Source of the DNA: Pseudomonadales bacterium
Lineage (GTDB): Bacteria; Pseudomonadota; Gammaproteobacteria; Pseudomonadales; Azotimanducaceae
DNA length: 54,408 nucleotides
Direction: 5' to 3'
Assembly: GCA_030749725.1 (NCBI GenBank)
Contig: JASMJM010000025.1
Span: forward strand, 1 to 54,408
The translations under genes were made by a program, and so were the position numbers. Each line of letters starts with the position of its first letter. Positions within the stretch are counted from its first letter, which is position 1. A model generated the notes under the pieces. The model saw only the letters and a program-made list of their open reading frames with translations, had not been told where the DNA came from and searched no databases. Shown here one piece after another: positions 24,997-33,565 of the stretch.

Positions 24997-27771
24997 CTAC
25001 TCACTCTTTTCAATGCGCACCGCGCAGAACTTAAACTCGGGTATTTTTCCAACAGGATCCAGCACCGGATTGGTCAGCTTGTTGGCGGCCCCCTCGGCGA
25101 AGCAGAACGGCATAAACAGGCTGCCGTCAGCCACGCCGTCATCGAGGCGCGCCTTGACCCGTGCCTTACCGCGACGGCTGACCACGTCGATGATCTCCCC
25201 GGGTACGATGCCCGATCGCTCACACTCGGCACCGTTGAGGGCAACGATGGCTTCCGGTTCAAGATCATCCAGCAGATTGGAACGGCGTGTCATGGAACCT
25301 GTGTGCCAGTGCTCCAGAACGCGCCCCGTCGAGAGCACCAGAGGGTACTCGGAATCCGGTAGTTCATGGGGCGGGACAATGCCTGCCGGCACCAATGTCG
25401 CCTTGCCGGTTGCGGAGGGAAAGCGATCGCCAAACACCACTGCATTTCCAGGGTGATCCGGCGCCGGGCAGGGATAGGTGATGGATGACTCCCGCTGCAG
25501 CCTGTCCCAGGTAATATTCGTCAGTGAAGGCATCGCCTGGTGCATCTCGGCAAAGACATCCCGTGGATGCTGGTAATCCCAGTCGAGCCCCATGCGTCGG
25601 GCAATTTCCTGAATCAGCTGCCAATCCTGTCGCGCCTCCCCGGGCAAAGGTAGCGCGGCACGCCCCAATTGCACCTGCCGATTGGTGTTGGAGACCGTGC
25701 CATCCTTTTCCGGCCAGGCAGAGGCCGGCAATACCACATCTGCGTAGATGGCGGTTTCCGTGAGGAACAGATCCTGTACCACGAGATGGTCCAGACTCGC
25801 CAGGGCCTGCCGGGCGTGGTTAAGATCCGGATCTGACATGGCCGGATTTTCTCCCATTATGTACATGCCGCGAATCTCACCCATGTGAATGGCGTCCATG
25901 ATTTCTACCACGGTCAGACCTGGTTGGTCGTCCAGTTCTGCGTTCCACAAAGCTTCCAGATGCTGACGCGATTGCTCATCGCCCACTCTCTTGTAGTCTG
26001 GAAAGAACATCGGAATCAGACCGGCATCCGAGGCCCCCTGAACGTTGTTTTGTCCGCGCAAAGGGTGCAGTCCGCTACCGGATTTGCCCACGTGCCCGGT
26101 CAGCATGGCGAGTGCAATCAAGCATCGGGCGTTGTCGGTACCGTGGGCGTGCTGCGACACCCCCATTCCCCAGAAGATGATGGCGGATTTTGCCTTGGCG
26201 TAGAGCCTGGCAACAGTGCGAATGGTCGTGGCGTCGATGCCGCAGATCGTCGCCATGCTTTGCGGGCTGAATTGCTGTAGATGCTTCGCCAGGGCATCGA
26301 AACCGATGGTGCGGTTATCCAGAAAGCTTTTGTCGTACAGCTCTTCCTCGACGATGACATGCATGAGGGCGTTGAGCAGGGACACGTCTGTTCCGGCATT
26401 GAACTGTAACATGTGGGTGGCATGTTTTTTCAGGCTGTGGCCACGGGGGTCCATCACCACCAGTTTGACGCCCCGCTTGACCGCCTGTTTGAACAGATTC
26501 GCTGCCACCGGGTGATTGGATTCAGGGTTGCAGCCAATGGCGATGATCACCTCGGCATTCATCGCCTCCATAAAAGGCGCCGTCACGGCACCACTGCTAA
26601 TGCCCTCCATCAGCGCCGCCACGGATGAGGCGTGACACAAACGGGTGCAGTGATCTACATTGTTGGAGCCGAACCCGGCGCGTACCAGTTTCTGAAACAG
26701 GTAGGCCTCCTCGTTGCTGCCCTTGGCAGAGCCAAACCCGGCCAGTGCTCTGGGGCCGTGTTTTTCTCGTAGGCGTTTCAGGCCATCGGCCGCCTTATCC
26801 AGTGCTTCCTGCCAGGTGGCCTCACGGAAGTGGCTGTGCGGATTGGCCGGGTCGAAAGCCACTTCGCTGGTTTTGGGGACGTCCTCTCGTCGAATCAGCG
26901 GCTTTCTCAGGCGATCCGGATGGTGGACGTAGTCGAAGCCAAAGCGGCCCTTGACGCACAGCCGGCCATTGCTGGACGGTCCGTCGCGCCCCTCTACAAA
27001 GAGGATTTGATCATCCTTTACGTGGTAGTTGATCTGGCATCCCACACCACAGTAAGGGCACACGCTGGCTACTACTTTGTCAGCTGTCTGTCCCGGTTCG
27101 AATATACCGACCCCATCACCATCCAGCAGGGCCTTAGGTTGTAGAGCGCCGGTTGGACAAATCTGCACACACTCACCACAGGAAACACAACTGGACGCGC
27201 CCATGGGGTCGTCAAAGTCAAAGACGATTTTCGTGGAATGGCTGCGCTGACTCAGCCCGATAACGTCATGGATCTGAACATCGCGACAACCTTGAACGCA
27301 GAGTTGGCAACTGATGCAGGCATCCATGTTGACGGCGATGGCAGCATGGCTATCATCGGCGACAGGTTTGTCGGAGTGGGCAAAGCGGTCCGGGTGGACC
27401 CCAAGTTTTTCCGCCCACTGCCAGAAGGGCGCGTTCTTGTCGTAGCTGCTGTCACGGCCCGGTTGATCTGCTGCCAGCAATTCGAAAACCAGCTTGCGCG
27501 ACTGCTGTGCCCTGTCGGAAGAACTGCTCTTTACCTTCATGCCGGCTGTTGGCTGGCGCACGCAGGCAGCGGCCAGCACGCGCTCGCCTTCGATTTCCAC
27601 CATGCAGGCCCGACAGTTACCCGAAGCTTTGTAACCGGGCTTCGGCGAGTAACACAGATGGGGAATCTCTTCTGCATGACGTTTAGCTGCCTGCCAGATT
27701 GTCTCGCCCTCGAGAGCCTCTATCTCCGTGCCGTCGAGAAAGAATTTCACCCCGGCAAGTGACTCATTCAT
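24997..27771 (-). CDS. fdsA: NAD-dependent formate dehydrogenase, molybdenum subunit
   Basis: 924 residues. Domains in order: plant-type 2Fe-2S (C40, C53, C56, C70), a NuoG-type His-Cys region, two 4Fe-4S clusters (DACISCQLCVQGC and SSCVSCGECVQICPTG, about 150-215), a cluster near VCPYCGVGCQINYH (about 238-251), then the bis-MGD molybdopterin domain. The active-site segment is CTRLCHASSVAALM (about 373-386), with Cys as Mo ligand, so no selenocysteine is needed. It oxidises formate to CO2 and passes electrons through the Fe-S chain to the NADH-forming partner encoded just upstream, whose gene overlaps by 8 bases. Cytoplasmic, no Tat signal. Very secure call; the fds versus fdh name is by similarity of architecture. 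Confidence 0.93.
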   Translation of the reverse strand: MNESLAGVKFFLDGTEIEALEGETIWQAAKRHAEEIPHLCYSPKPGYKASGNCRACMVEIEGERVLAAACVRQPTAGMKVKSSSSDRAQQSRKLVFELLAADQPGRDSSYDKNAPFWQWAEKLGVHPDRFAHSDKPVADDSHAAIAVNMDACISCQLCVQGCRDVQIHDVIGLSQRSHSTKIVFDFDDPMGASSCVSCGECVQICPTGALQPKALLDGDGVGIFEPGQTADKVVASVCPYCGVGCQINYHVKDDQILFVEGRDGPSSNGRLCVKGRFGFDYVHHPDRLRKPLIRREDVPKTSEVAFDPANPHSHFREATWQEALDKAADGLKRLREKHGPRALAGFGSAKGSNEEAYLFQKLVRAGFGSNNVDHCTRLCHASSVAALMEGISSGAVTAPFMEAMNAEVIIAIGCNPESNHPVAANLFKQAVKRGVKLVVMDPRGHSLKKHATHMLQFNAGTDVSLLNALMHVIVEEELYDKSFLDNRTIGFDALAKHLQQFSPQSMATICGIDATTIRTVARLYAKAKSAIIFWGMGVSQHAHGTDNARCLIALAMLTGHVGKSGSGLHPLRGQNNVQGASDAGLIPMFFPDYKRVGDEQSRQHLEALWNAELDDQPGLTVVEIMDAIHMGEIRGMYIMGENPAMSDPDLNHARQALASLDHLVVQDLFLTETAIYADVVLPASAWPEKDGTVSNTNRQVQLGRAALPLPGEARQDWQLIQEIARRMGLDWDYQHPRDVFAEMHQAMPSLTNITWDRLQRESSITYPCPAPDHPGNAVVFGDRFPSATGKATLVPAGIVPPHELPDSEYPLVLSTGRVLEHWHTGSMTRRSNLLDDLEPEAIVALNGAECERSGIVPGEIIDVVSRRGKARVKARLDDGVADGSLFMPFCFAEGAANKLTNPVLDPVGKIPEFKFCAVRIEKSE

Positions 27772-29506
27772 GGCGCGTCTCCCTAACGATTACATCGTTA
27801 GGAAAGTGGCGCATGAGCGATTCGATCGGGTTGGATGCCGCCTGGCCTAAACCACAGATAGAGGCGTCGCGCATGACCTGACTGAGGTCGGACAGAAGTT
27901 CGATATGCCACTCTTTGCTTTCCAGGATTTGCACGATTTTTTCGGTACCATTGCGGCACGGACTGCACTGACCACAGGATTCATCGGCAAAGAAGCGCAT
28001 GACGTTCAGTGCTGCCGCGCCCATGTCGTCCTGATCTGACAATACCATGATGGCGGCCGAACCAATAAAACATCCCTGCTCCTCAAGGGTGCCAAAATCC
28101 AGTGGCAGGTTGTCGAGTGCCGCCGGCAAGATGCCCCCGGATGCACCGCCAGGTAGATAGCCCTTCAAGCGATGGCCTTCTTCCATGCCCCCGCAGTACT
28201 CCTCCAGCAACTCGCGAAGGGTTATGCCTGCCGGTGCCAGGTGTACTCCCGGCCTTGCCACTCGACCGGACACTGAATAGCTGCGCAATCCGCGCCCGCC
28301 ATTGCGTCCGTGGGACGCAAACCAATCTGCGCCCTTATCCAGTATCTCCCTCAGCCAGTAGAGTGTCTCCACGTTGTTTACCAGGGTTGGGCGATCAAAC
28401 AGTCCCACCTGCGCCACATAGGGAGGCCGTTCGCGCGGATAACCGCGCTTACCTTCGATGGATTCGATCATGGCGGACTCTTCGCCACAGATATAGGCCC
28501 CGGCGCCCCGGCGCATACGAATGTCTCCTTTGTTAATTAAACCTTCCTTTTCCAGACGTTCTATCTCGTCCTGCAAAACGATCCGCAGTGCCGGGTATTC
28601 ATCCCGCAGGTAAATGTAGGTGGCTTGCGCCTCAATGGCCCAGGCAGCCAGCAACACCCCTTCGAGAAAACGGTGGGGGTTCTGTTCCAGGTAGTGGCGA
28701 TCCTTGAAGGTGCCGGGCTCACCCTCGTCGGCATTGACTGCCAGGTAACGGGGCCTCGGTTCACGGCGAACAAGGTCCCACTTGCGTCCTGCAGGAAATC
28801 CTGCACCACCCAGTCCACGCAGACTGGCACTATTGAGCAGCTCGATGACGTCCTCGACACGACGTTCACCGTTGCGACAGGATTGCAGGAGCCCGTAGCC
28901 ACCCTCGGCCTGGTAGTCGTCAAAGGACGGAAACTGCGGCAGCACCGGGCTGAAGTCCCCGCCAGCGATACACGCGACGACGTCTTCGGAGGTGCTGTGG
29001 CCGAGGTGGCGATGGCCGACCTCGACCACGGGCGCCGAATCGCAGCGCCCCATGCACGGTGCCCGGACAACACGGACCCGTTTCGGATCCAAACCTTCCT
29101 GCAGGGCTCGCCGTAACTGTTCCGAGCCACGCAAGGCGCAGCTCAGGCTATCGCAGACCCGCACGGTCAATGCGGGGGGTGGTGTCTGGCCCTCCTTGAC
29201 CACATCGAAATGGGCATAGAAGGTGGCAACTTCGTAGGCCTCTGCCATGGGAATCGACATCTCGTCTGCCAGGGCCGCGAGATGGGCAGCGGTGATACAA
29301 CCGTAGCCATCCTGGATCAAGTGTAGATATTCGATCAGCAAATCACGGTTTCGAGGACGCTCTCCGAGCAGCGTCCGGATTTCATCCCGTGCCGTTGGGT
29401 CAACCTGTCGACCGCGATCGGTGACCCGTGCGCTACCTTTGCGGTTTCTCGAGGCGCGGCCCAACGACGTGCGGTTTGGAGAGTGTGGTTGTTTCGGCGT
29501 TGCCAT
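27764..29506 (-). CDS. fused NuoE/NuoF-type diaphorase subunit of formate dehydrogenase
   Basis: 580 residues. Residues about 35-190 are a NuoE/FdsG-like thioredoxin-fold 2Fe-2S domain with CDSLSCALRG and RAPCMGRCDSAPVV. From about 200 on is a NuoF/FdsB domain with GLGGAGFPAGRKW (FMN/NADH site), NADEGEPGTFKDR, GAGAYICGEESAMIESIEG and the 4Fe-4S ligand segment SCGQCSPCRNGTEKI (about 515-530). The FdsG and FdsB subunits, usually separate, are thus one chain here. The chain takes electrons from the molybdenum subunit and reduces NAD+. It leads the operon, which then continues into the catalytic subunit and a flavodoxin-like protein. The N-terminal 30 residues are basic and low in complexity. Confidence 0.92.
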   Translation of the reverse strand: MATPKQPHSPNRTSLGRASRNRKGSARVTDRGRQVDPTARDEIRTLLGERPRNRDLLIEYLHLIQDGYGCITAAHLAALADEMSIPMAEAYEVATFYAHFDVVKEGQTPPPALTVRVCDSLSCALRGSEQLRRALQEGLDPKRVRVVRAPCMGRCDSAPVVEVGHRHLGHSTSEDVVACIAGGDFSPVLPQFPSFDDYQAEGGYGLLQSCRNGERRVEDVIELLNSASLRGLGGAGFPAGRKWDLVRREPRPRYLAVNADEGEPGTFKDRHYLEQNPHRFLEGVLLAAWAIEAQATYIYLRDEYPALRIVLQDEIERLEKEGLINKGDIRMRRGAGAYICGEESAMIESIEGKRGYPRERPPYVAQVGLFDRPTLVNNVETLYWLREILDKGADWFASHGRNGGRGLRSYSVSGRVARPGVHLAPAGITLRELLEEYCGGMEEGHRLKGYLPGGASGGILPAALDNLPLDFGTLEEQGCFIGSAAIMVLSDQDDMGAAALNVMRFFADESCGQCSPCRNGTEKIVQILESKEWHIELLSDLSQVMRDASICGLGQAASNPIESLMRHFPNDVIVRETRHE

Positions 29507-29925
29507 TATCAGATCTCAGCACTGCGTGCGGCCCGCCGGTGCACTGTCTTAGTCGTGCTCAGCGGGTACTTCACTTGCATCCAGAGTGTACTTCGACGCT
29601 CCTTGAAAAACACGATTTATTCTGGCCAACCGGATAGGAGCATCATCTGAGGCGGTCCCCCAGCTGCCCTCACTTGGTCAGCATCCCCTTTGGGTCCGTT
29701 AGTGGCGCCCCTCCGTCCACGCGCTCGGCGCTGTCGAACGCGGCCCGACCTAATGCCTGGCGTGATGTTAGGAATTTGATCGAGAGGATCTGCAGGAGAC
29801 CAGGGGAAGGTTCATCCTTTATTCCGCTGATGGGGTTCCGGTAAATGGAGATATCGATCTGGTCAAGAGAATATCAGAATTCGTTGAATCAAAGCCTTTG
29901 CAGGGAGGTGCCGGGTCAGATTGGA
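29507..29925. other. intergenic region upstream of formate dehydrogenase operon
   Basis: No gene supported. It must hold the formate dehydrogenase promoter (transcribed leftward), but no convincing -35/-10 pair is visible. Bases 29651-29751 are a degenerate partial copy of the repeat element described at 29926-30187, sharing the segment AGCTGCCCTCACTTGGTC. Confidence 0.5.
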
Positions 29926-30187
29926 TGCCACTTACTTTAGGTCCAATCAAGGCTGTTCGCAGAAGGGGCTGGGTGTCGTGCGCGACCCCGGTCCTTTTCT
30001 TCGCGGCGCTGCGGCTCTCCCAGCTGCCCTCACTTGGTCGGGAGCCCCCTTGGGCCCGATGGCGGTACCCCTCCCTCCACGCGCTCGGCGCCGCGCCTGA
30101 TTGCTACGCAAAGGAAACCCCAGCCCCTTCTGCTAGGCTCCCCAAAATATCACGTCTGAACGAATCAGAACTCCTAGGCAAATGGCA
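29926..30187. repeat. MITE-like intergenic repeat element, copy 1 (about 262 bp)
   Basis: Nested inverted ends: outer TGCCACTTAC (29926) against GCAAATGGCA (to 30187), inner GCAGAAGGGGCTGGG against CCCAGCCCCTTCTGC. The interior (ACTTGGTC, CCCTCCCTCCACGCGCTCGG) matches, in reverse orientation, the element at 48519-48813. No transposase is encoded. Open frames in it are chance. Confidence 0.7.
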
Positions 30188-30265
30188 CTGCGGTCAGACC
30201 GGACATTTGATGAAAGACAGACCTGGTACTTCAGCTCACGAGTAATCAGCAAGCTTGCGGTTGGT

Positions 30266-30404
30266 TGAGACATGGGATGGGGGTGTTGCTGGGGCGCCTT
30301 CGGAGCGCGGTGGAGCCATGGATGGCGGAACCGTGATCCAGGTGTCCTAGGCCATGGATGGCCTAGGGCAAGTAGCGTAAGCAACACCCCCATCCCATGT
30401 CTCA
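30266..30404. repeat. long inverted repeat (25-bp perfect arms) with nested palindrome
   Basis: Arms at 30266-30290 and 30380-30404 are exact reverse complements, with an 89-base loop. Inside the loop is CCTAGGCCAT-GG-ATGGCCTAGG (30346-30367), and a related GCCATGGATGGC occurs at 30314-30325. The whole can fold into a large cruciform or RNA hairpin. It resembles dispersed palindromic extragenic elements and lies about 100 bases upstream of the MFS/acyltransferase gene. Confidence 0.75.
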
Positions 30405-30505
30405 GGGACTTGCCGACACGAACCGAAATGAACGCACCCGGCTACAATGATGTCCACCACACATGTATGATATTTGGGAATTGACACTGAAGAAGTCACC
30501 AACCG

Positions 30506-32332
30506 ATGACGAACCCGGTATTGCCACCCCGCTTTCACGCTTTCACTGCCACGCAGGCCCTTGGCGCATTCAATGACAATGTGTTCAGGACATTGTTGCA
30601 GCTGTTCGTCATCGGGGTGCTTATCGATGTGGATTCAGCCGAAGCACTTTCCAAGGCGACGTTTGTCTTCACCATCCCGTTTGTGCTGTTCGGTCCCTGG
30701 TCCGGCTATCTTTCCGATCGATTTGCAAAGCACAATCTGATGCGGGTTATCAAGATCTTCGAGATCCTCATTATGTTGTTGGGAGCGTTGGCATTCTATA
30801 TCGGCCATCTCAATCTCTTGCTGGTTATCCTCTTTCTGATGGCAACCCAGAGCGCATTCTTTTCCCCGGCAAAGCAGGGGATTATCCCGGAGATGTGCAA
30901 GGCAGAGTCCATCACCCATGCCAACGGCTGGGTGGAGATGACTACCTTTGTGTTCATCATCCTGGGTATCGTAACGGCCGGGGGGCTGATGACCCTGCAT
31001 GACAACCAGGGCATGTTAGCAGCGAGTTACTGTGTGGCGTTCGCGGTGGCCGGCTCGACCTGTGCTTTCTTCATTCCCAAAATGCCGGCGGCGGGGAGCA
31101 AGACAGCCTTTCCCTGGAATCCCCTGGTGGGCATTGCAAAAGACCTGAAGTTTCTGAAAGCGCAGCAGGGCCTCTGGCTGGCGGGACTTGCGAACAGCTA
31201 CTTCTGGATGATCGGCATGCTCTATTCCACCAACGTGCTTATATACGGTGACACGCTGCTCGGCCTTGGACCTGAGGACAACATCAAACTCGCAGTATTG
31301 CCAGCGTTTATGGCCATCGGCATCGGCACGGGATCCATGCTTGCCAGCCGTTTGTCTGCTCAGAAAGTGGAAATTGGGCTGGTGCCGTTAGGCGGGTTCG
31401 GCATTGCCGCAGGCTCAGTCGGGCTCTTTTTTTCGACTGGATCGTACCTCGCTACATCCATCTGTCTGATCTTTACGGGCGTTGCGGCCGGCCTTTATAT
31501 CGTTCCGTTGTTTTCCTATCTGCAATTCCGAGCTGACGAGCAGGAGAAGGGGAGAGTGCTGGCAACTGTCGGCATCTTGAATGGTCTGTTCCTGGTGTTG
31601 GGATCGATTATCTTCTACCTGCTCTCGGTTGAACTCAGCCTCAAGGCCAATACTGTTTTCTTGGTGATTGGCCTGGCGACTGTCGTCGAAGTCATCTATA
31701 TCTGTACGGTTATCCCTGAGTATTTCCTGCGCATGTGCAACTGGTTGATTACTCATACGTTTTACAATATCTCGGTTCGAGGAGACCACAATGTTCCCTT
31801 CAGGGGCCCGGCCCTGATCGTGCCCAACCACGTCACATTCATCGATGCCTTCCTTATCAGTTCGACGGTGCAGCGGCTGATCAGATATATCATGCTGAAG
31901 GACTACTACGATGTACCGATCATCAGGAGTCTTTTCGGTATCATGGACGTCATTCCAATCGCGCCGTCGGAAGGCAGGGAGTCGGTAGTGCAGACACTCA
32001 TTACTGCCCGCCAGAAACTGCTGGACGGTCATGTGGTCTGTATCTTTGCAGAAGGGGCATTGACCCGGGACGGCCAGATACAGGAGTTCAGGACGGGCTT
32101 GGAGACCATAATGGAAGACGTGGACTGTCCTATCGTGCCCGCCTGCATTCATGATGTATGGGGGAGCATTTTTAGCTGGCAACACGGTAAGGCCATCTGG
32201 AAGTGGCCGAAGAAAATACCCTATCCTGTGACGATTACGTTTGGCGAGGCCATGCCGCCCACTGCTACAGCTAACGAGGTGGAACAGGCGGTACGGGGTA
32301 TTGCAGCAGACTTCGAATCATCAGCTAGCTGA
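30506..32332 (+). CDS. MFS transporter fused to PlsC-type acyltransferase (Aas-like without ligase)
   Basis: 608 residues. Residues about 1-405 form a 12-helix MFS transporter like LplT, opening with FHAFTATQALGAFNDNVFRTLL, the lysophospholipid-flippase pattern. Residues about 415-605 are a 1-acylglycerol-phosphate acyltransferase domain with NHVTFID (His442 and Asp447, the HxxxxD catalytic motif), and FAEGALTRDG (about 513-522) in place of the EGTR block. E. coli-like Aas systems also have an acyl-ACP/AMP ligase domain; that third domain is absent here. The protein would flip a lysophospholipid inward and reacylate it, in the inner membrane. Transcribed alone; its neighbours on the right are on the other strand. 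Confidence 0.9.
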   Translation: MTNPVLPPRFHAFTATQALGAFNDNVFRTLLQLFVIGVLIDVDSAEALSKATFVFTIPFVLFGPWSGYLSDRFAKHNLMRVIKIFEILIMLLGALAFYIGHLNLLLVILFLMATQSAFFSPAKQGIIPEMCKAESITHANGWVEMTTFVFIILGIVTAGGLMTLHDNQGMLAASYCVAFAVAGSTCAFFIPKMPAAGSKTAFPWNPLVGIAKDLKFLKAQQGLWLAGLANSYFWMIGMLYSTNVLIYGDTLLGLGPEDNIKLAVLPAFMAIGIGTGSMLASRLSAQKVEIGLVPLGGFGIAAGSVGLFFSTGSYLATSICLIFTGVAAGLYIVPLFSYLQFRADEQEKGRVLATVGILNGLFLVLGSIIFYLLSVELSLKANTVFLVIGLATVVEVIYICTVIPEYFLRMCNWLITHTFYNISVRGDHNVPFRGPALIVPNHVTFIDAFLISSTVQRLIRYIMLKDYYDVPIIRSLFGIMDVIPIAPSEGRESVVQTLITARQKLLDGHVVCIFAEGALTRDGQIQEFRTGLETIMEDVDCPIVPACIHDVWGSIFSWQHGKAIWKWPKKIPYPVTITFGEAMPPTATANEVEQAVRGIAADFESSAS

Positions 32333-32373
32333 TAGCCGGCTGACAGTTCATGTTAGGCGGATAGTCATACCCC

Positions 32374-32577
32374 AGTGTACTGTCCCACAATTACGTGGCC
32401 TTATTCGCTGGCCTATTTTGTCCCTGGACTTCGACTGGGCGTCCCCGTTGTTCGTCGTTGTCGGGCGCCCGGCTAGGGGCGCCCGGCGAGGGTGCCCAAC
32501 CCACGGCGTCCTCGCGCCTTGCCAGGAACAAAATATGCCGACCGAATAACGACCACTTAATTGCGGGACAGTACACT
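32374..32577. repeat. MITE-like element with about 55-bp terminal inverted repeats
   Basis: The two ends start AGTGTACTGTCCC and match for about 55 bases with few mismatches (32374-32427 against 32522-32577). The centre holds a further hairpin of CGGGCGCC type (32461-32488). It is 204 bases long and encodes no protein. Its right end supplies the last two bases of the TAG stop codon of the CBS-domain gene. No clear target-site duplication is visible. Confidence 0.75.
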
Positions 32578-33037
32578 AGAACAGATCGCCGTCATCATCG
32601 AACTCCGGCGGATCAACGTCATCGAGTTGCTCCAACAGATTAATGGCCACTCCGACATAGTCGCTGTCGGTGATAATACCCACAAGCTTGCTGTCGCGCA
32701 GCACCGGCATGCAGCCTATTTTGGTCTGCTGCATTTTAATGGCAACACTTCGCAGTTCCATGGATTCTTCGACGCTATCCACTTTTTCGCGCATGACTTC
32801 CTGCACAGCCACCGATGATTCGTATTGGTGAACCGATGACTCCTCCGCGTTGGGAAGTGCAATGGTCGCGGCAAGCAGGTCCCTTTGCGTAATCAAGCCG
32901 AGCAAACCGCCTTCACGGTCGACGATGGGTATGTGCCGGATACGGTGTTGTGTCATCAGATTTCTGGCATCTTCCAGGGTTCCGTCGGCGCCCAGGGTGA
33001 TTGGGTCAACGGTCATTATTTCTTCTACGGTCATCAT
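32576..33037 (-). CDS. CBS-domain pair protein
   Basis: 153 residues from the ATG at 33037, chosen because a consensus AGGAGG lies 8 bases upstream; the longer frame to 33067 has no such site. Two CBS repeats: first MTVDPITLGADGTLEDARNLM with IRHIPIVDREGGLLGLITQRDLL, second VQEVMREKVDSVEESMELRSVA with IGCMPVLRDSKLVGIITDSDY. Stand-alone CBS pairs bind adenine nucleotides and sense energy state. An FNR-type palindrome stands about 50 bases upstream of the start. The stop codon is formed partly by the inserted repeat element, so the C-terminal tail (EFDDDGDLF) may be altered compared with relatives. Confidence 0.9.
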   Translation of the reverse strand: MMTVEEIMTVDPITLGADGTLEDARNLMTQHRIRHIPIVDREGGLLGLITQRDLLAATIALPNAEESSVHQYESSVAVQEVMREKVDSVEESMELRSVAIKMQQTKIGCMPVLRDSKLVGIITDSDYVGVAINLLEQLDDVDPPEFDDDGDLF

Positions 33038-33067
33038 TGTGTGCCTCCTGATTGACAAGAATAACAC

Positions 33068-33565
33068 CGCAGCATTGACAGCAATTGACCCTGGTCAATT
33101 GTTTATGTGCGGATTCGTCATACCCTAATACAAGAGTCCGTTCTGCGATTCTTGAGGGTCGGGCTTTAACGATGTTGAGTCACTCCATCCGGTACGAATC
33201 GAAGGCGTCTCTCGTATAGTGTTTCGCTTCCCGGAACACTGATCAAGATACACCGTGCAACCGTATGACTGAACTGCAAGAGTTGGTAAACGACCATGGT
33301 TAAGTAGCGCGACTTGACAATCTTCGCCCCAACGAATCGCTGTAAAGACAACATATCAACAGTTCCCATTAGCTCCCGCGGAATAGGGGCTGTGGGGGCG
33401 AATTCGTTGACCAGTGTCCTTACATCTGTTACGGTTTTGACGTACGACAACGTGTTCGTTTGGGGGCGGTGCGGCTGTCGGTGGAGTACGAAGAATAAAG
33501 ATCGAAGAACAAAGAAATGCAGGCTTTCAACACAATTCGCTTGCGTTCAAATTGGAGAGCAATAG
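33068..33565. other. intergenic region between CBS gene and molybdoenzyme operon
   Basis: About 500 bases holding divergent regulatory DNA. Apart from the FNR-type site at 33085-33098 I see no gene I would defend; a 94-residue frame on - (33166-33450) has only a TTG start, no ribosome binding site and no recognisable motif. A GGAGAG ribosome binding site for the downstream operon lies at 33550-33556. Confidence 0.5.
33085..33098. promoter_or_regulatory. FNR/DNR-type operator candidate
   Basis: TTGACCCTGGTCAA fits the TTGA(C/T)-N4-(G/A)TCAA plan of FNR/DNR family operators, within a larger inverted repeat CAATTGACC-CT-GGTCAATTG (33082-33101). It lies about 48 bases upstream of the CBS gene start and about 470 bases before the molybdoenzyme operon. 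The function is inferred from pattern only. Confidence 0.4.

Noticed and set aside
29898-30245. 115-residue frame on + in the formate dehydrogenase upstream gap
   Set aside because: Contained in the repeat element copy 1, low-complexity translation, no ribosome binding site.
32391-32643. Small frames on both strands in 32391-32643
   Set aside because: They fall in the MITE-like element and its palindromic centre.
33166-33450. 94-residue frame on - between CBS and molybdoenzyme genes
   Set aside because: TTG start only, no ribosome binding site, no recognisable motif, and it covers likely regulatory DNA.
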